Positions 7,791 through 15,088 of a DNA stretch of 23,243 nucleotides are shown one piece after another. Source of the stretch: a virus. Location: positions 1 through 23,243 of the IMG/VR virus record IMGVR_UViG_3300018083_000117. One strand, written 5' to 3'. The notes below the pieces were generated by a model. It saw only the letters and a list, made by a program, of their open reading frames with translations, had not been told where the DNA came from and did no database searches. The translations under genes and the position numbers were made by a program. Every line of letters starts with the position of its first letter. Position 1 is the stretch's first letter.

Positions 7791-8747
7791 TCAGCCCGTA
7801 TTAGGCCCTGTAGGACCGGGGAAGAAACCATCTTGTACGTTAGCAGGCGAGATAAAGATAGGATTAATTCTCTTGACCATATTAAGAGTTTCCCTACCAC
7901 CATCGCGAGCTATAAGTCTCTCTATGTAATTATCATAATCTGTGCGCTTGGAAGTCCAGTCGAAGCCTTTTTGTTCCCAAAAGCGCCATTTTACTCCGTT
8001 AATGACAGCACGATCACTAAGAATAGGGATATCGTCGTCATTAGCAAATAAAGCAGCAGTGGTATAAGTTCCATTTACATACACCGCATTAGTTGAGAGA
8101 TACTCAAATACTAACTGTAGGGGATCAGTTAAATCAGTCGGCGGTGGCCAAATACGATAAGTATTAGCCAAGGCACCTAACTGTCTGAAATACCTACGCG
8201 GGCCAGTAGTAACCACGCCAGATAAGTGCCACTGATCCAACTGAGGAGAACTAGGTCCAAGTAACTCCCATCTATTGGTTCTATCCCACCAAGTTCTATT
8301 TAGGAAAGAGTTAAAATCGCTTGGCTCGGGGTATAAGTCTTGTGCAAAGGTAATATCAGTAGCAGTATTATCACCTGTAGCCTCCATAGTCATTGTTATT
8401 TGAGTAGGACTGTCTACAGATAGTATCCTAGCTGCTACAGGTATATCACTGCCTGTGACAAAGAAATAACCAGCAGTAAGTGCAGACGTATCTGGGATAT
8501 TAGAGATAACTGCACTATTGGCAGTAGTATCCCCAGTAGTTTCAGTAGGAGCATTTACTACTAGGTTATATTCCTTTTGTAGTGCCGTCCAAGTGTGTCT
8601 CTGTCGTAACTCTTCTATTTCTTGATTAGCGTAGGCATACATCTGCATAGTTGTAGGCTGTAGAGAAGTTGTTACAACCGTGTCTACCGCTAAGCCTAAT
8701 TCTTGCTGAGCAGCTTGAATTATCTGTAATAAAGTTCTTTGTGCCAT
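7791..8747 (-). CDS. Head-tail adaptor (tail tubular A-like) protein
   Basis: 318 aa. The N-terminus (TLLQIIQAAQQELGL) followed by a helix with MQMYAYANQEIEELRQRHTW is typical of phage adaptor proteins that dock on the portal, including the T7 gp11/P22 gp4 functional class. A beta insertion follows at about 65-130, then PEPSDFNSFLNRTWWDRTNRWE and a C-terminal helical part with the ARD/GGRE ending. It lies immediately before the nozzle gene, as gp11 precedes gp12. It is longer than T7 gp11 because of the insertion. The ATG at 8747 has GAGG 7 nt upstream, and a structured leader precedes it. Confidence 0.65.
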   Translation of the reverse strand: MAQRTLLQIIQAAQQELGLAVDTVVTTSLQPTTMQMYAYANQEIEELRQRHTWTALQKEYNLVVNAPTETTGDTTANSAVISNIPDTSALTAGYFFVTGSDIPVAARILSVDSPTQITMTMEATGDNTATDITFAQDLYPEPSDFNSFLNRTWWDRTNRWELLGPSSPQLDQWHLSGVVTTGPRRYFRQLGALANTYRIWPPPTDLTDPLQLVFEYLSTNAVYVNGTYTTAALFANDDDIPILSDRAVINGVKWRFWEQKGFDWTSKRTDYDNYIERLIARDGGRETLNMVKRINPIFISPANVQDGFFPGPTGPNTG

Positions 8748-8768
8748 AGTAACCTCATAGAAGTATGG

Positions 8769-8815
8769 TGTGGGACTAGGCCGTGACTCCTAGAATTAAG
8801 GCTTTCGCCCCCACA
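8769..8815 (-). ncRNA. Candidate three-way-junction RNA in the adaptor leader
   Basis: In the minus-strand transcript this 47-nt stretch can fold with an outer stem TGTGGG/CCCACA (8810-8815 with 8769-8774), a GGC-GAAA-GCC hairpin (GNRA tetraloop, 8800-8809) and a CTAGG/CCTAG hairpin with an 8-nt loop (8776-8793). Together these make a compact three-way junction. It fills most of the 84-nt non-coding gap before the adaptor gene and ends about 20 nt upstream of its start codon. No U-run follows, so it is not an ordinary terminator. Function unknown; processing, stability or translational control are options. Confidence 0.35.
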
Positions 8816-8831
8816 TAAACCACTATAAGTA

Positions 8832-9248
8832 TTACGCCGAACCTTTACTATAGAACCAAGTGCTAATAGTAATAGGCTGGAATAATGCCTGCCAACCAGA
8901 TACCAGAGAGATACCCGTAGTTCCAGCAGTAGAGATACCATTGCCAAAGAGGGTAACAGCGCTACCTTTAGCATTATTATTGGCAAAGACTACCAGAGTA
9001 GCTGCGATATTAGAGATATAGAACTTATCTCCAAGCAAAGCGCCACCAGTAGGCGGTTCGCCACCTACAAGCGGAAGAGCAAGGCCACTAGTACCAGCAT
9101 TGACAAAATACACCCCAGGCACGCCAGGGATTTGCTTAGCTGCGCCTGCGGTAGCACCTTCTGCACTAATAGTATAAACGCCATTGGCCATAACACGAGC
9201 TAACATGTGGGGTAGACCAAGACCCATAAGGTTCTCAGGATTTGCCAT
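8832..9248 (-). CDS. Small beta-rich virion protein, possible decoration protein
   Basis: 138 aa, no named family. It begins MANPENLMGLGLPHMLARVM, a start seen on small phage head proteins. The rest is beta-rich and Gly/Ala/Thr-rich, ending in an ITISTWFYSKGSA strand. It is encoded between the second DUF115-like gene and the adaptor, which suits a decoration or minor head protein; this is inference. The ATG at 9248 has GAAGG upstream and overlaps the end of the previous gene by 14 nt. Eighty-four nt follow before the adaptor gene and hold the structured RNA candidate. Confidence 0.6.
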   Translation of the reverse strand: MANPENLMGLGLPHMLARVMANGVYTISAEGATAGAAKQIPGVPGVYFVNAGTSGLALPLVGGEPPTGGALLGDKFYISNIAATLVVFANNNAKGSAVTLFGNGISTAGTTGISLVSGWQALFQPITISTWFYSKGSA

Positions 9249-10080
9249 TTTTTAATACCTTCTCTTGTTCAAATTTAATCTTAGCCTTTGACATAAGATA
9301 CGCCAAAGGCCCATCGCTGTGTACTTCTATATCTAGCATATCGGAAAAATGTTTGAGAATATATTGGAAGTCAAAAATCTGTGCAAGCATATAGCCAGCA
9401 CACCTAAATGTAGGACTATCTTCGCCGTCTATCTTTATTTCCCTTATGTCTCCAAGAGTTTCTTTATCAGGATTTACAAAGTCATAAGCATGGTGCTTAT
9501 ACTGGTTAGTTAAACAAGTATCATACCCATACAAATGAATCTTTCTATACCCCATGGCCATAGCCATACCTATGGCTCGGGTGCCTACTGTGCATCCACC
9601 TATAATAAGCTTTTCGCCTATTTTGAATATTTTATTTTGAGCTTCATTGCCCATTGAGTTCCAGTAGTATTTCTTAGGCATATCTTTTAAGTGCTTAAAC
9701 ATAGTCCTATCACATTGAGAAGCTATTAAATAAGTAATATAAGCGTGCTTTCTCTGTAAATAATCACACATAATAGGATCAGGATCGCAAATTATACAGT
9801 ATACAGTCTGAGTATAAAGATTTCTCTCTAAGTATTCTTTTCTCACGTAATCGTGCGCTGATCCAGCTATCATTAAAGTATTGTAATTATCTAATTTACT
9901 TATATTTTTAGACAGAGAAGGCCCACCGCCGATTAAGGCGATGGGCTCATCCCTGCACGGACCTAGTAAAGAATCAATAGGAGATAAACCATATTTGTCC
10001 GCGTCTAAAATATTTTGATATATTTTAGCTGTCGGCACAGCAGTTTCTAATACTGGCGCATCTAGTTTAACCAGTGACAT
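9235..10080 (-). CDS. DUF115/GT42-like putative glycosyltransferase-fold protein, copy 2
   Basis: 281 aa from the ATG at 10080. The frame is also open to ATG 10086 and GTG 10098, but AGGA 5 nt before 10080 favours it. Motifs: IALIGGGPSL (about residues 47-56), a CDPD (98-101), GGCTVGTRAIGMAMAMGYRK with HLYGYDTC following (161-189), then KHHAY. This series is shared with the DUF115 family (MptE-like, motility accessory factor Maf) and resembles GT42 sialyltransferases, which are nucleotide- or CMP-sugar-binding Rossmann-type folds. It is a diverged paralogue of the gene at 10852-11787. Maf proteins glycosylate flagellin (established), so modification of a virion or host surface protein is a fair guess, but substrate and activity are unknown. 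It overlaps the 261-aa gene by 14 nt. Confidence 0.72.
   Translation of the reverse strand: MSLVKLDAPVLETAVPTAKIYQNILDADKYGLSPIDSLLGPCRDEPIALIGGGPSLSKNISKLDNYNTLMIAGSAHDYVRKEYLERNLYTQTVYCIICDPDPIMCDYLQRKHAYITYLIASQCDRTMFKHLKDMPKKYYWNSMGNEAQNKIFKIGEKLIIGGCTVGTRAIGMAMAMGYRKIHLYGYDTCLTNQYKHHAYDFVNPDKETLGDIREIKIDGEDSPTFRCAGYMLAQIFDFQYILKHFSDMLDIEVHSDGPLAYLMSKAKIKFEQEKVLKNGKS
9921..9946 (-). other. Intragenic RNA hairpin over the GGGP motif codons
   Basis: In the transcript GCCCATCGCC (9946-9937) pairs with GGCGGTGGGC (9930-9921) around a 6-nt loop: ten base pairs, one of them U-G. The wobble makes it complete only in the sense RNA. It covers the codons of the PIALIGGG motif, so part of it may simply reflect coding constraint. 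Confidence 0.3.
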
Positions 10081-10852
10081 TTTCATCCTGCTGTACACTA
10101 GCCATTAACGGGTCAGTGATCTTATCCTCTAGAGTAGGTGCCCTACGGCGCTTAGCCGCTTGTTGAGCTGCTTCTTTAGTAGGAGCATTATTGTTAATAC
10201 GCTCTGCCTGGGCATCATAATTGGGTATAAATGGAGGATTTAAACTAGCCCTGACAGGGTCAATAAGTTTAGTATTCATGGAATTTAACTGAGCTTTTAA
10301 CTGAGCTACAGTTTCTTCCATGATACGAGATTTCTGCTGCTCCTCCTCAAGAGCTTTCTGAAGCTTATGAAAATTAGCGCCTTTATTGGACATTTCAAGA
10401 TAAGCCTTGGCCCTATTTACATATTCTTGGCCGCCGCGTCCAATAGTATCAATGGCGTGAGCTGTAAGATTAGCGCACTGCTCAATAGTGTATACTCCTA
10501 CCCCACGTAAATTTTCACCTACAGCAGGGTGATTAGGAAATAATAGGCCAATAGGAGTACCTTCAGGTACTTGTGTCCTATCATGAATGAAATTAGCCCA
10601 AGCGTTCCTAAAGCGACGTTTATCATTGTCGGTTACAGGGCGATCGATGATATTTAACATTTCCCCTGGCTGCTGAATTTTAATATAAATCTCGTCTCGA
10701 TATACGGGGCGTCCTTCAGTGCTCATAGCAGACACATGCACAGATTTATTATAAAACATAACAAGTAGGTTACTATCATCGCCCCACTTGACCATACCTG
10801 TATGGCCGCCAGCGTTCCAATCTACCCCTGTGGGTTTAGAGTCCAAGCTCAT
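10067..10852 (-). CDS. Conserved podovirus-type virion protein of unknown function
   Basis: 261 aa. The N-terminal half contains VYRDEIYIKIQQPGEMLNII followed by RPVTDNDKRRFRNAWANF (residues about 50-88), and then a helix-hairpin-like segment in which the chain VYTIEQCANLTAHAIDTIGR resembles a fold that senses sequence order (118-140). This combination is common in phage proteins encoded near capsid genes, but I know no assigned function. Residues about 160-195 are a coiled coil (LQKALEEEQQKSRIMEETVAQLKAQL split by its heptads), and the C-terminus is basic (AAKRRRAP). It shares one nt with the preceding stop (TAATG) and overlaps the following gene. It is therefore translated together with both DUF115-like genes, and could be their partner or target. 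Confidence 0.65.
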   Translation of the reverse strand: MSLDSKPTGVDWNAGGHTGMVKWGDDSNLLVMFYNKSVHVSAMSTEGRPVYRDEIYIKIQQPGEMLNIIDRPVTDNDKRRFRNAWANFIHDRTQVPEGTPIGLLFPNHPAVGENLRGVGVYTIEQCANLTAHAIDTIGRGGQEYVNRAKAYLEMSNKGANFHKLQKALEEEQQKSRIMEETVAQLKAQLNSMNTKLIDPVRASLNPPFIPNYDAQAERINNNAPTKEAAQQAAKRRRAPTLEDKITDPLMASVQQDENVTG

Positions 10853-11787
10853 TACATTGCTCCTTTAGCTAACTGCTGCTCTAAGTCGGATTCTATCATT
10901 TTATGAAAAGCGTCTAATGCTCCGCCCCCGTGAAAAGTAGGCTTAAAGTACATTCTATGGGCGCAATAGAAGTCTTTGAAGTTCTCTAACTGAGCTAATT
11001 GATAGCCTACTACATAGTATTCTTTGGAAGATGGCCCTTCTGCATGCCCTAAGCGAATTTTATGGATCTTTTTGTCCATTATCTTCTCTTCTTCGTCACT
11101 AGCGTAACCATACGCGTGGTGCTCTTTTCCCTCTTCATCGGCAACGCAGCTATCAAATCCAAAGAAGTGTATATTAGAATAGCCCATAGAAAGAGCCAAG
11201 CAAATACTCCTAAGCCCCACAGTACATCCACCACCAACACCATTATATGTGTTACCTTTTTCAGTTTCTAATTTGATTAATTCTTCTTTTTGCTCATCGC
11301 TATGGCAGTGCCACATTACTACTTGGTAGTCTTTTAAAGTTTCAAATACACTCGGATGACTATTAGAAGAGATTAAATACTTAATCTCACTGTCGGGTTT
11401 AGTAAAATAATAAGAAGAGATTTTATCTGGGTCGCAATTAGCTGCATAAGTTGGCACTATGCCAACTGACATAAGATAATCATGCACAGAGCCGCAGCTA
11501 ATTATAGTTTTAAATGTTTTTAGCTCTTCTAGGTTATTTTTTAAGCTAGGGCCTCCGCCAACAAGAGCTATTTTCTTGGTATTTCCCTTTAATTTATTAA
11601 ATTCTGGTAGCTTTTCAAAACGTGGGTAATCTTTACCCATATTTATTCTAACATTGACTAATTGATCCCCTGAAGCAATAGCCGCGCTGGTGGCTACTCC
11701 TTTAATTCGAGAGTATTTACCAATAGTAGGAGGCGGCATTCCTGCCGCCTCCATCCTTTTGTGATCTATAGTCAGACCTTCAACCAT
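10852..11787 (-). CDS. DUF115/GT42-like putative glycosyltransferase-fold protein, copy 1
   Basis: 311 aa from ATG 11787. Motifs: KIALVGGGPSL (72-82), ANCDPDK (116-122), GGGCTVGLRSICLALSMGYS with IHFFGFDSC following (185-214), then HHAYGYAS (223-230). The order is that of DUF115/MptE-like/Maf proteins, and it resembles GT42 sialyltransferases. About 70 residues precede the domain. The ATG at 11787 has no SD; it lies 2 nt after the stop of the abundant upstream gene, so it probably depends on re-initiation. A second start at codon 17 (ATG 11739) has GGAGG upstream, but both are locked in a strong hairpin. Family members bind activated sugars or pterin diphosphates; the substrate here is unknown. 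Confidence 0.74.
   Translation of the reverse strand: MVEGLTIDHKRMEAAGMPPPTIGKYSRIKGVATSAAIASGDQLVNVRINMGKDYPRFEKLPEFNKLKGNTKKIALVGGGPSLKNNLEELKTFKTIISCGSVHDYLMSVGIVPTYAANCDPDKISSYYFTKPDSEIKYLISSNSHPSVFETLKDYQVVMWHCHSDEQKEELIKLETEKGNTYNGVGGGCTVGLRSICLALSMGYSNIHFFGFDSCVADEEGKEHHAYGYASDEEEKIMDKKIHKIRLGHAEGPSSKEYYVVGYQLAQLENFKDFYCAHRMYFKPTFHGGGALDAFHKMIESDLEQQLAKGAM
11729..11752 (-). promoter_or_regulatory. GC-rich 10-bp hairpin with GGAA tetraloop sequestering an internal start
   Basis: Perfect inverted repeat GGAGGCGGCA / TGCCGCCTCC around a 4-nt loop that reads GGAA (GNRA type) in the minus transcript. The 5' arm contains GGAGG and the loop-arm boundary contains the AUG at 11739, with an SD-to-AUG spacing of 8 nt. 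It sits 36-59 nt into the first DUF115-like gene, right after the highly expressed capsid and decoration genes, where a brake on downstream expression would make sense. On the plus strand the repeat is followed by ATCCTTTT, too weak a T-run for a confident terminator. Confidence 0.5.
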
Positions 11788-11789
11788 AA

Positions 11790-12356
11790 TTAGGCCGTTG
11801 CGCCTGCAACCAGCATATTCAGTGCCGGTAAGATATAGGTAAACACACGAGCCTCAGTCGGACCGTCTGCGCTAACCGAAATAGACGCAAGAACTTGAAT
11901 ACCCATGATCGCGTTAGACGTGATGCTAGAGGTAAACGAGCCGCTATTTCCGTTAAACGACAAGAACACAAACGCGTTAGCCTGAACCGACGGGCTAGCA
12001 CGTAAGCCTACGCCGCTGTCTGCCTTAAGAAGCGCCCAGAAGTAATCTCCAGTGTTTGCAACAGTCGATTGGAACTGAGCAAACCCGTAGAAATAGACGT
12101 TGGACACAACCAAGCCAGAGTTAATGTTGGTAGCTGCATAGCTATTATTGATTGCTACGCAATTATACTGCGTAACAGTAGCAGAAGCTATACAAAATAC
12201 CCATTCTGAGCCGTTGTTACCCTGGACCCTATCGCCAAGCTTAGCGCGAGGAGCAGGAACAGACGGATCAGTCGTGATGGTAACAGAGGACTGGACGTAG
12301 TTTAAATCTACGCCAGACTTGTTATCCATCGTATACCAGCTAGTAATAACAGCCAT
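11790..12356 (-). CDS. Probable capsid decoration protein
   Basis: 188 aa, beta-rich. The segment KLGDRVQGNNGSEWVFCIAS (39-58) and the following VTQYNCVAINNSYAATNIN resemble small phage head proteins that bind the capsid surface; no named family is certain. Support for a structural, abundant product: it follows the major capsid gene by 38 nt; it has a near-perfect SD (AAAGGAG, 7 nt from ATG); and it shares the capsid gene's higher GC and CGN-rich codon choice. The 23-nt start region is identical to that of the 101-aa gene at 21953. Confidence 0.65.
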   Translation of the reverse strand: MAVITSWYTMDNKSGVDLNYVQSSVTITTDPSVPAPRAKLGDRVQGNNGSEWVFCIASATVTQYNCVAINNSYAATNINSGLVVSNVYFYGFAQFQSTVANTGDYFWALLKADSGVGLRASPSVQANAFVFLSFNGNSGSFTSSITSNAIMGIQVLASISVSADGPTEARVFTYILPALNMLVAGATA

Positions 12357-12373
12357 TTTAGTTCTCCTTTATG
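12351..12373 (-). repeat. 23-nt translation-start repeat, copy A
   Basis: Identical to 21948-21970. The core is AAAGGAGAACTAAAATG followed by GCT, that is, SD, spacer, start codon and second codon. It sets the start of the decoration-like gene. Confidence 0.8.
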
Positions 12374-12381
12374 ACTTATCT

Positions 12382-12398
12382 CTAATATATTCTATTAG
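12382..12398 (-). other. AT-rich hairpin across the capsid gene stop codon
   Basis: CTAATA and TATTAG pair around the loop GAATA in the transcript. The capsid TAA lies in the 5' arm. There is no U-run. It is weak energetically; it may mark an mRNA processing or stability element. Confidence 0.25.
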
Positions 12399-13426
12399 GC
12401 ACTTAAAAGGCCCTGCAAGAATGCGTTAGAGAGGGTCATATTACCCGCCCAACCCAATAAGCGTACCATCGCATCCTGGTTAATAGAGAAGCGATCCGGG
12501 TCTAAAGGCACCATATTACGGGCACTATGAGGGCGCCAGTGAATATAGTTGGTGTTTAAGAAATACATGGTGTTGGTAGGCGCACCACCGACAGAAGTAG
12601 TAGACGTAGAAGTCTCGAACGGCAACGGATCACCGCTAAAGCCTTGGAATCCACCGTCTAACACAACATCGCTATTCATATACTTAAGCGACGTATATCC
12701 AGCTTCCGCAAGATCGGGAGCCGAACCGTCCGTCGATACGCGCTGAATAGACTGAAGTGCCTGAAGGTAATATTTATACATATTGTTATCGGCAACGATT
12801 AAGTCAGGGAAATCGCGACCGCGAACAAGCTGTACCCAAAGGCTGTCCATATACTGCAAGATATTTGCAGCATTGGTAGAAGCACCGCCGTTGGTAAGAG
12901 CGCTAAACACGATATTGCGATAGAACGCCCACTGCGAGCGATCAATGCCGCCTACCGTGCCCGACGTTGGTGAGCTAGCGACTAAAAGCTGCAACCCACC
13001 AATAGAGCCGGAAATAGAGCCGTCACCGTACACGCCGTTAGAGAGACCGTTCATAAAGGTCTGCTCGCCATTTTCGACGCGCGACTCTAACAGATCAATA
13101 ATGGCCTCTTCGCCACTATTCTGTAATTCCTCAAGGCCAGAGATAGACACAGCTAAAGCTGCTTGGCGGATGGGGAACTCAGCTGCGGTAAATACCTGCG
13201 ACGGGTTAATATTAACAGTCTGATAACCCGAATACCAAGTAAATGTAGTATTGTTCGCGTAGTTTAATTCCTGAACAATAGTACGACCGCCGGAGAACGT
13301 CTTAATACGACCTTTACGGTTCAAACGAGCGAGAACCGCGTTATTACGACTAACGTTATCCTGAAGAACGCCTGTGCGGTTCCGCAGGGTAGTAGTCGTT
13401 ACTTCTGACAGATTAGGAAAAGGCAT
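12395..13426 (-). CDS. Major capsid protein (HK97-fold type)
   Basis: 343 aa. It begins MPFPNLSEVTTTTLRNRTGVLQDNVSRNN and continues with KTFSGGRTIVQELNYANN and TFTWYSGYQTVNINPSQVFTA. The order is an N-arm, then an E-loop-like segment, then ISGLEELQNSGEEAIIDLLESR, a spine-helix-like region (about 110-130). The C-terminal half has WVQLVRGRDFPDLIVADNNMY and an NYIHWRPHSARNM P-domain/A-domain strand. This is the usual build of podovirus HK97-fold coat proteins of this size. It lies directly downstream of the acidic scaffold gene. Its codon use is shifted to CGN arginine and C-ending codons (57 % GC in the line at 12901), unlike its neighbours at 32-40 %, consistent with very high expression. The ATG at 13426 has AGTAGG as a modest SD. 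Confidence 0.9.
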   Translation of the reverse strand: MPFPNLSEVTTTTLRNRTGVLQDNVSRNNAVLARLNRKGRIKTFSGGRTIVQELNYANNTTFTWYSGYQTVNINPSQVFTAAEFPIRQAALAVSISGLEELQNSGEEAIIDLLESRVENGEQTFMNGLSNGVYGDGSISGSIGGLQLLVASSPTSGTVGGIDRSQWAFYRNIVFSALTNGGASTNAANILQYMDSLWVQLVRGRDFPDLIVADNNMYKYYLQALQSIQRVSTDGSAPDLAEAGYTSLKYMNSDVVLDGGFQGFSGDPLPFETSTSTTSVGGAPTNTMYFLNTNYIHWRPHSARNMVPLDPDRFSINQDAMVRLLGWAGNMTLSNAFLQGLLSA

Positions 13427-13460
13427 TTTACCTACTCTTTATATCAAGGGTTTATAGTAA

Positions 13461-14633
13461 TTAGTCTCTTAATTCCTCTATAGATTTACGGATTGAAGCT
13501 CTAATAGAGTTATCTTCCTTACCTTTACCGTTTAAATTGCCCGCAGGCAGTGAAGGTGCAGCAGGTTTGAGCCCCGCGCCAGCCTTTCTAGCTCTCGCTA
13601 ATCTGTCTGCTTTATCCTTGGCATCTTTCAAAGCTTTTTGAGAAGCTTCTGCGGCAATCTTTTGGTTAGCCTCTTGTTGAATAAGGGCTGAAACCTCGGG
13701 ATTTACCTTGATAGCCATTTCATAGGCGCCATCTAAATTAACCGCACCACTTGCGTTTAATGCTGGTACTGCACCACTCTGTAATAGCTGGCCCATAAGT
13801 TGGGACACAGTATTATAGTGAGGCTTGTCTTTAGCCCAATTCAAGATATAACTCTCTGTAGAAGCTTCCCTTTGAGCGGTAAGCTGCTGTTCAAGAGTCC
13901 CTATCTTTCCTTCTACAGTACTAGTAAATTCATTAAACCAAGTAGGCGGAGCGTCAGGGTCTGGAGTCTCTTCTGTAGCTTGTCCGTTAGAGACTAATTG
14001 GTTTATATTTACTCCAAAGCTAGAAGCTAGTTCTTTGAACGTACTAAGCTTCCTCTTTGGATCATTTAATCCTTCCATCCAACCGAAAAGTCTGTCTACT
14101 ACTACTCCTGGCGAAACCCCATACTGTTGAATTTGCTGGAGTCTCGGAGCGATTGCTCGCTCTATTTCCTCAACGCCTTTGATGCGTTGAGAAAACTGCT
14201 TAAACCCGTTGGAGACTTCCTCCTCGCGGGATAAGATTACTTTTTTATCTTCTGGGGATAATTTATCCCACGTAGCTTTGCCCTTAACTTTAAAGAAAGG
14301 CGGCGCCTCTATAGCGGGCTCTTCTTTTACTTCTTTCTTTTCTTTGCCCTCTTCTGAAGAAAGAGATTCCTCTGAATCCTCTTTCTCTTTACTCTCAAGC
14401 TCTCTTTTCTCAGTCTCTTCCTTATCAACATCGGAAACAGACTTTGATCGCTTATTAGAAGTACCACGGGGCTCTCGCGCCACTGATACTCTGCTTTCGT
14501 CATCATCTCCATCTTCGCTGTGCTCCTTTACAGCGGCATTAATCGCGCTCCTAACATCCTTAGGGGCTTCATCCTGCTCCTCTGAGCCGGGAATGATAGT
14601 ATCTGCTTCGAGACCGTCTTTAGCTCCTGCCAT
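13461..14633 (-). CDS. Head scaffolding protein
   Basis: 390 aa, highly charged and helical. Residues about 1-110 are strongly acidic and disordered (runs of E, D, S and K). The middle is helical, with VEEIERAIAPRLQQIQQYGVSPG and an FGWMEGLNDPKRKLSTFKELASSFG segment, a domain commonly found in phage scaffolds. 230-260 is a coiled coil (TVEGKIGTLEQQLTAQ). The C-terminus is Ala/Lys-rich and ends RASIRKSIEELRD, a typical short helix for binding the coat protein. Its place between portal and coat agrees. The SD before ATG 14633 is poor, and the 59-nt leader contains a hairpin. Confidence 0.82.
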   Translation of the reverse strand: MAGAKDGLEADTIIPGSEEQDEAPKDVRSAINAAVKEHSEDGDDDESRVSVAREPRGTSNKRSKSVSDVDKEETEKRELESKEKEDSEESLSSEEGKEKKEVKEEPAIEAPPFFKVKGKATWDKLSPEDKKVILSREEEVSNGFKQFSQRIKGVEEIERAIAPRLQQIQQYGVSPGVVVDRLFGWMEGLNDPKRKLSTFKELASSFGVNINQLVSNGQATEETPDPDAPPTWFNEFTSTVEGKIGTLEQQLTAQREASTESYILNWAKDKPHYNTVSQLMGQLLQSGAVPALNASGAVNLDGAYEMAIKVNPEVSALIQQEANQKIAAEASQKALKDAKDKADRLARARKAGAGLKPAAPSLPAGNLNGKGKEDNSIRASIRKSIEELRD

Positions 14634-14670
14634 GGGGGTTATCTTTCTCTAAAAAGGTTGCTCCAGTCAA

Positions 14671-14689
14671 CTACGAACGTGATTCGCAG
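14671..14689 (-). other. Hairpin in the scaffold gene leader
   Basis: In the minus transcript CTGCGAA pairs with TTCGTAG (seven pairs, one G-U) around the loop TCACG. It lies in the 59-nt gap before the scaffold gene. There is no immediate U-run, although T5 occurs about 15 nt later, so terminator function is doubtful. Confidence 0.3.
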
Positions 14690-14692
14690 AAA

Positions 14693-15088
14693 TTAATTAC
14701 TTTCTCTTATTTCCTTCTTTATGTCGCGCCCGTTACGTACTTCCCATAGGGCTCTCTTTATATCTTCCCTTCTTTTTTTCTTGTCTAGTTTCACTACTTT
14801 AGGTTTAGAATTTAAAATAGCTTTAGTTTCGTTACCTATTTCTACGCAGCCCCTAGCTCTAGTTTCGTCTCTAAATTTCTTCTTGGAAGTATAATATTTA
14901 CCATTACACATATGTCGAGTAGGTGCCATAGTATCAGAGTTAAATCTAAACTCTATTACTTGGTTGCCTATCATCATACGATTATCTGGCTCATGATTAG
15001 AGAGCCAAAGATAATACTCATAGTTTTTCTCCACCATGCCACGTTCGTTGGCTAGGTAGCACTCTGGTTTATATACATAACTAACCAC
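14693..15088 (-). CDS. Conserved phage protein between portal and scaffold
   Basis: 131 aa from GTG 15088 (AAGGAG 6 nt upstream; no in-frame ATG nearby before codon 18). The central part, IEFRFNSDTMAPTRHMCNGKYYTSKKKFRDETRARGC, continues to VEIGNE. This pattern of a start-of-sheet tract, then -G-YYTSK-KFR--T-A-GC-E-GN, is widespread in short phage proteins encoded near the portal (T7-like and P22-like groups). No function is established that I know of. The C-terminus is Lys/Arg-rich. It overlaps the zinc-ribbon gene by 8 nt, so the two are translated together. Confidence 0.7.
   Translation of the reverse strand: MVSYVYKPECYLANERGMVEKNYEYYLWLSNHEPDNRMMIGNQVIEFRFNSDTMAPTRHMCNGKYYTSKKKFRDETRARGCVEIGNETKAILNSKPKVVKLDKKKRREDIKRALWEVRNGRDIKKEIRESN

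Noticed and set aside
8814-8840. TAATAC-TTATAG run on the minus strand resembling a T7-type RNA polymerase promoter
   Set aside because: Only 1 nt separates TAATAC from TATAG, against 7 in the real promoter, and no second copy was found in the other leaders.
8720-8986. 88-codon open frame crossing the adaptor start and the gap upstream of it
   Set aside because: It overlaps two well-supported genes in another frame, has unusual Leu/Ser-rich composition and lacks its own SD.
11729-11760. Rho-independent terminator on the plus strand
   Set aside because: The stem is excellent, but the following ATCCTTTT is a short and interrupted T-run, and no plus-strand gene lies upstream.
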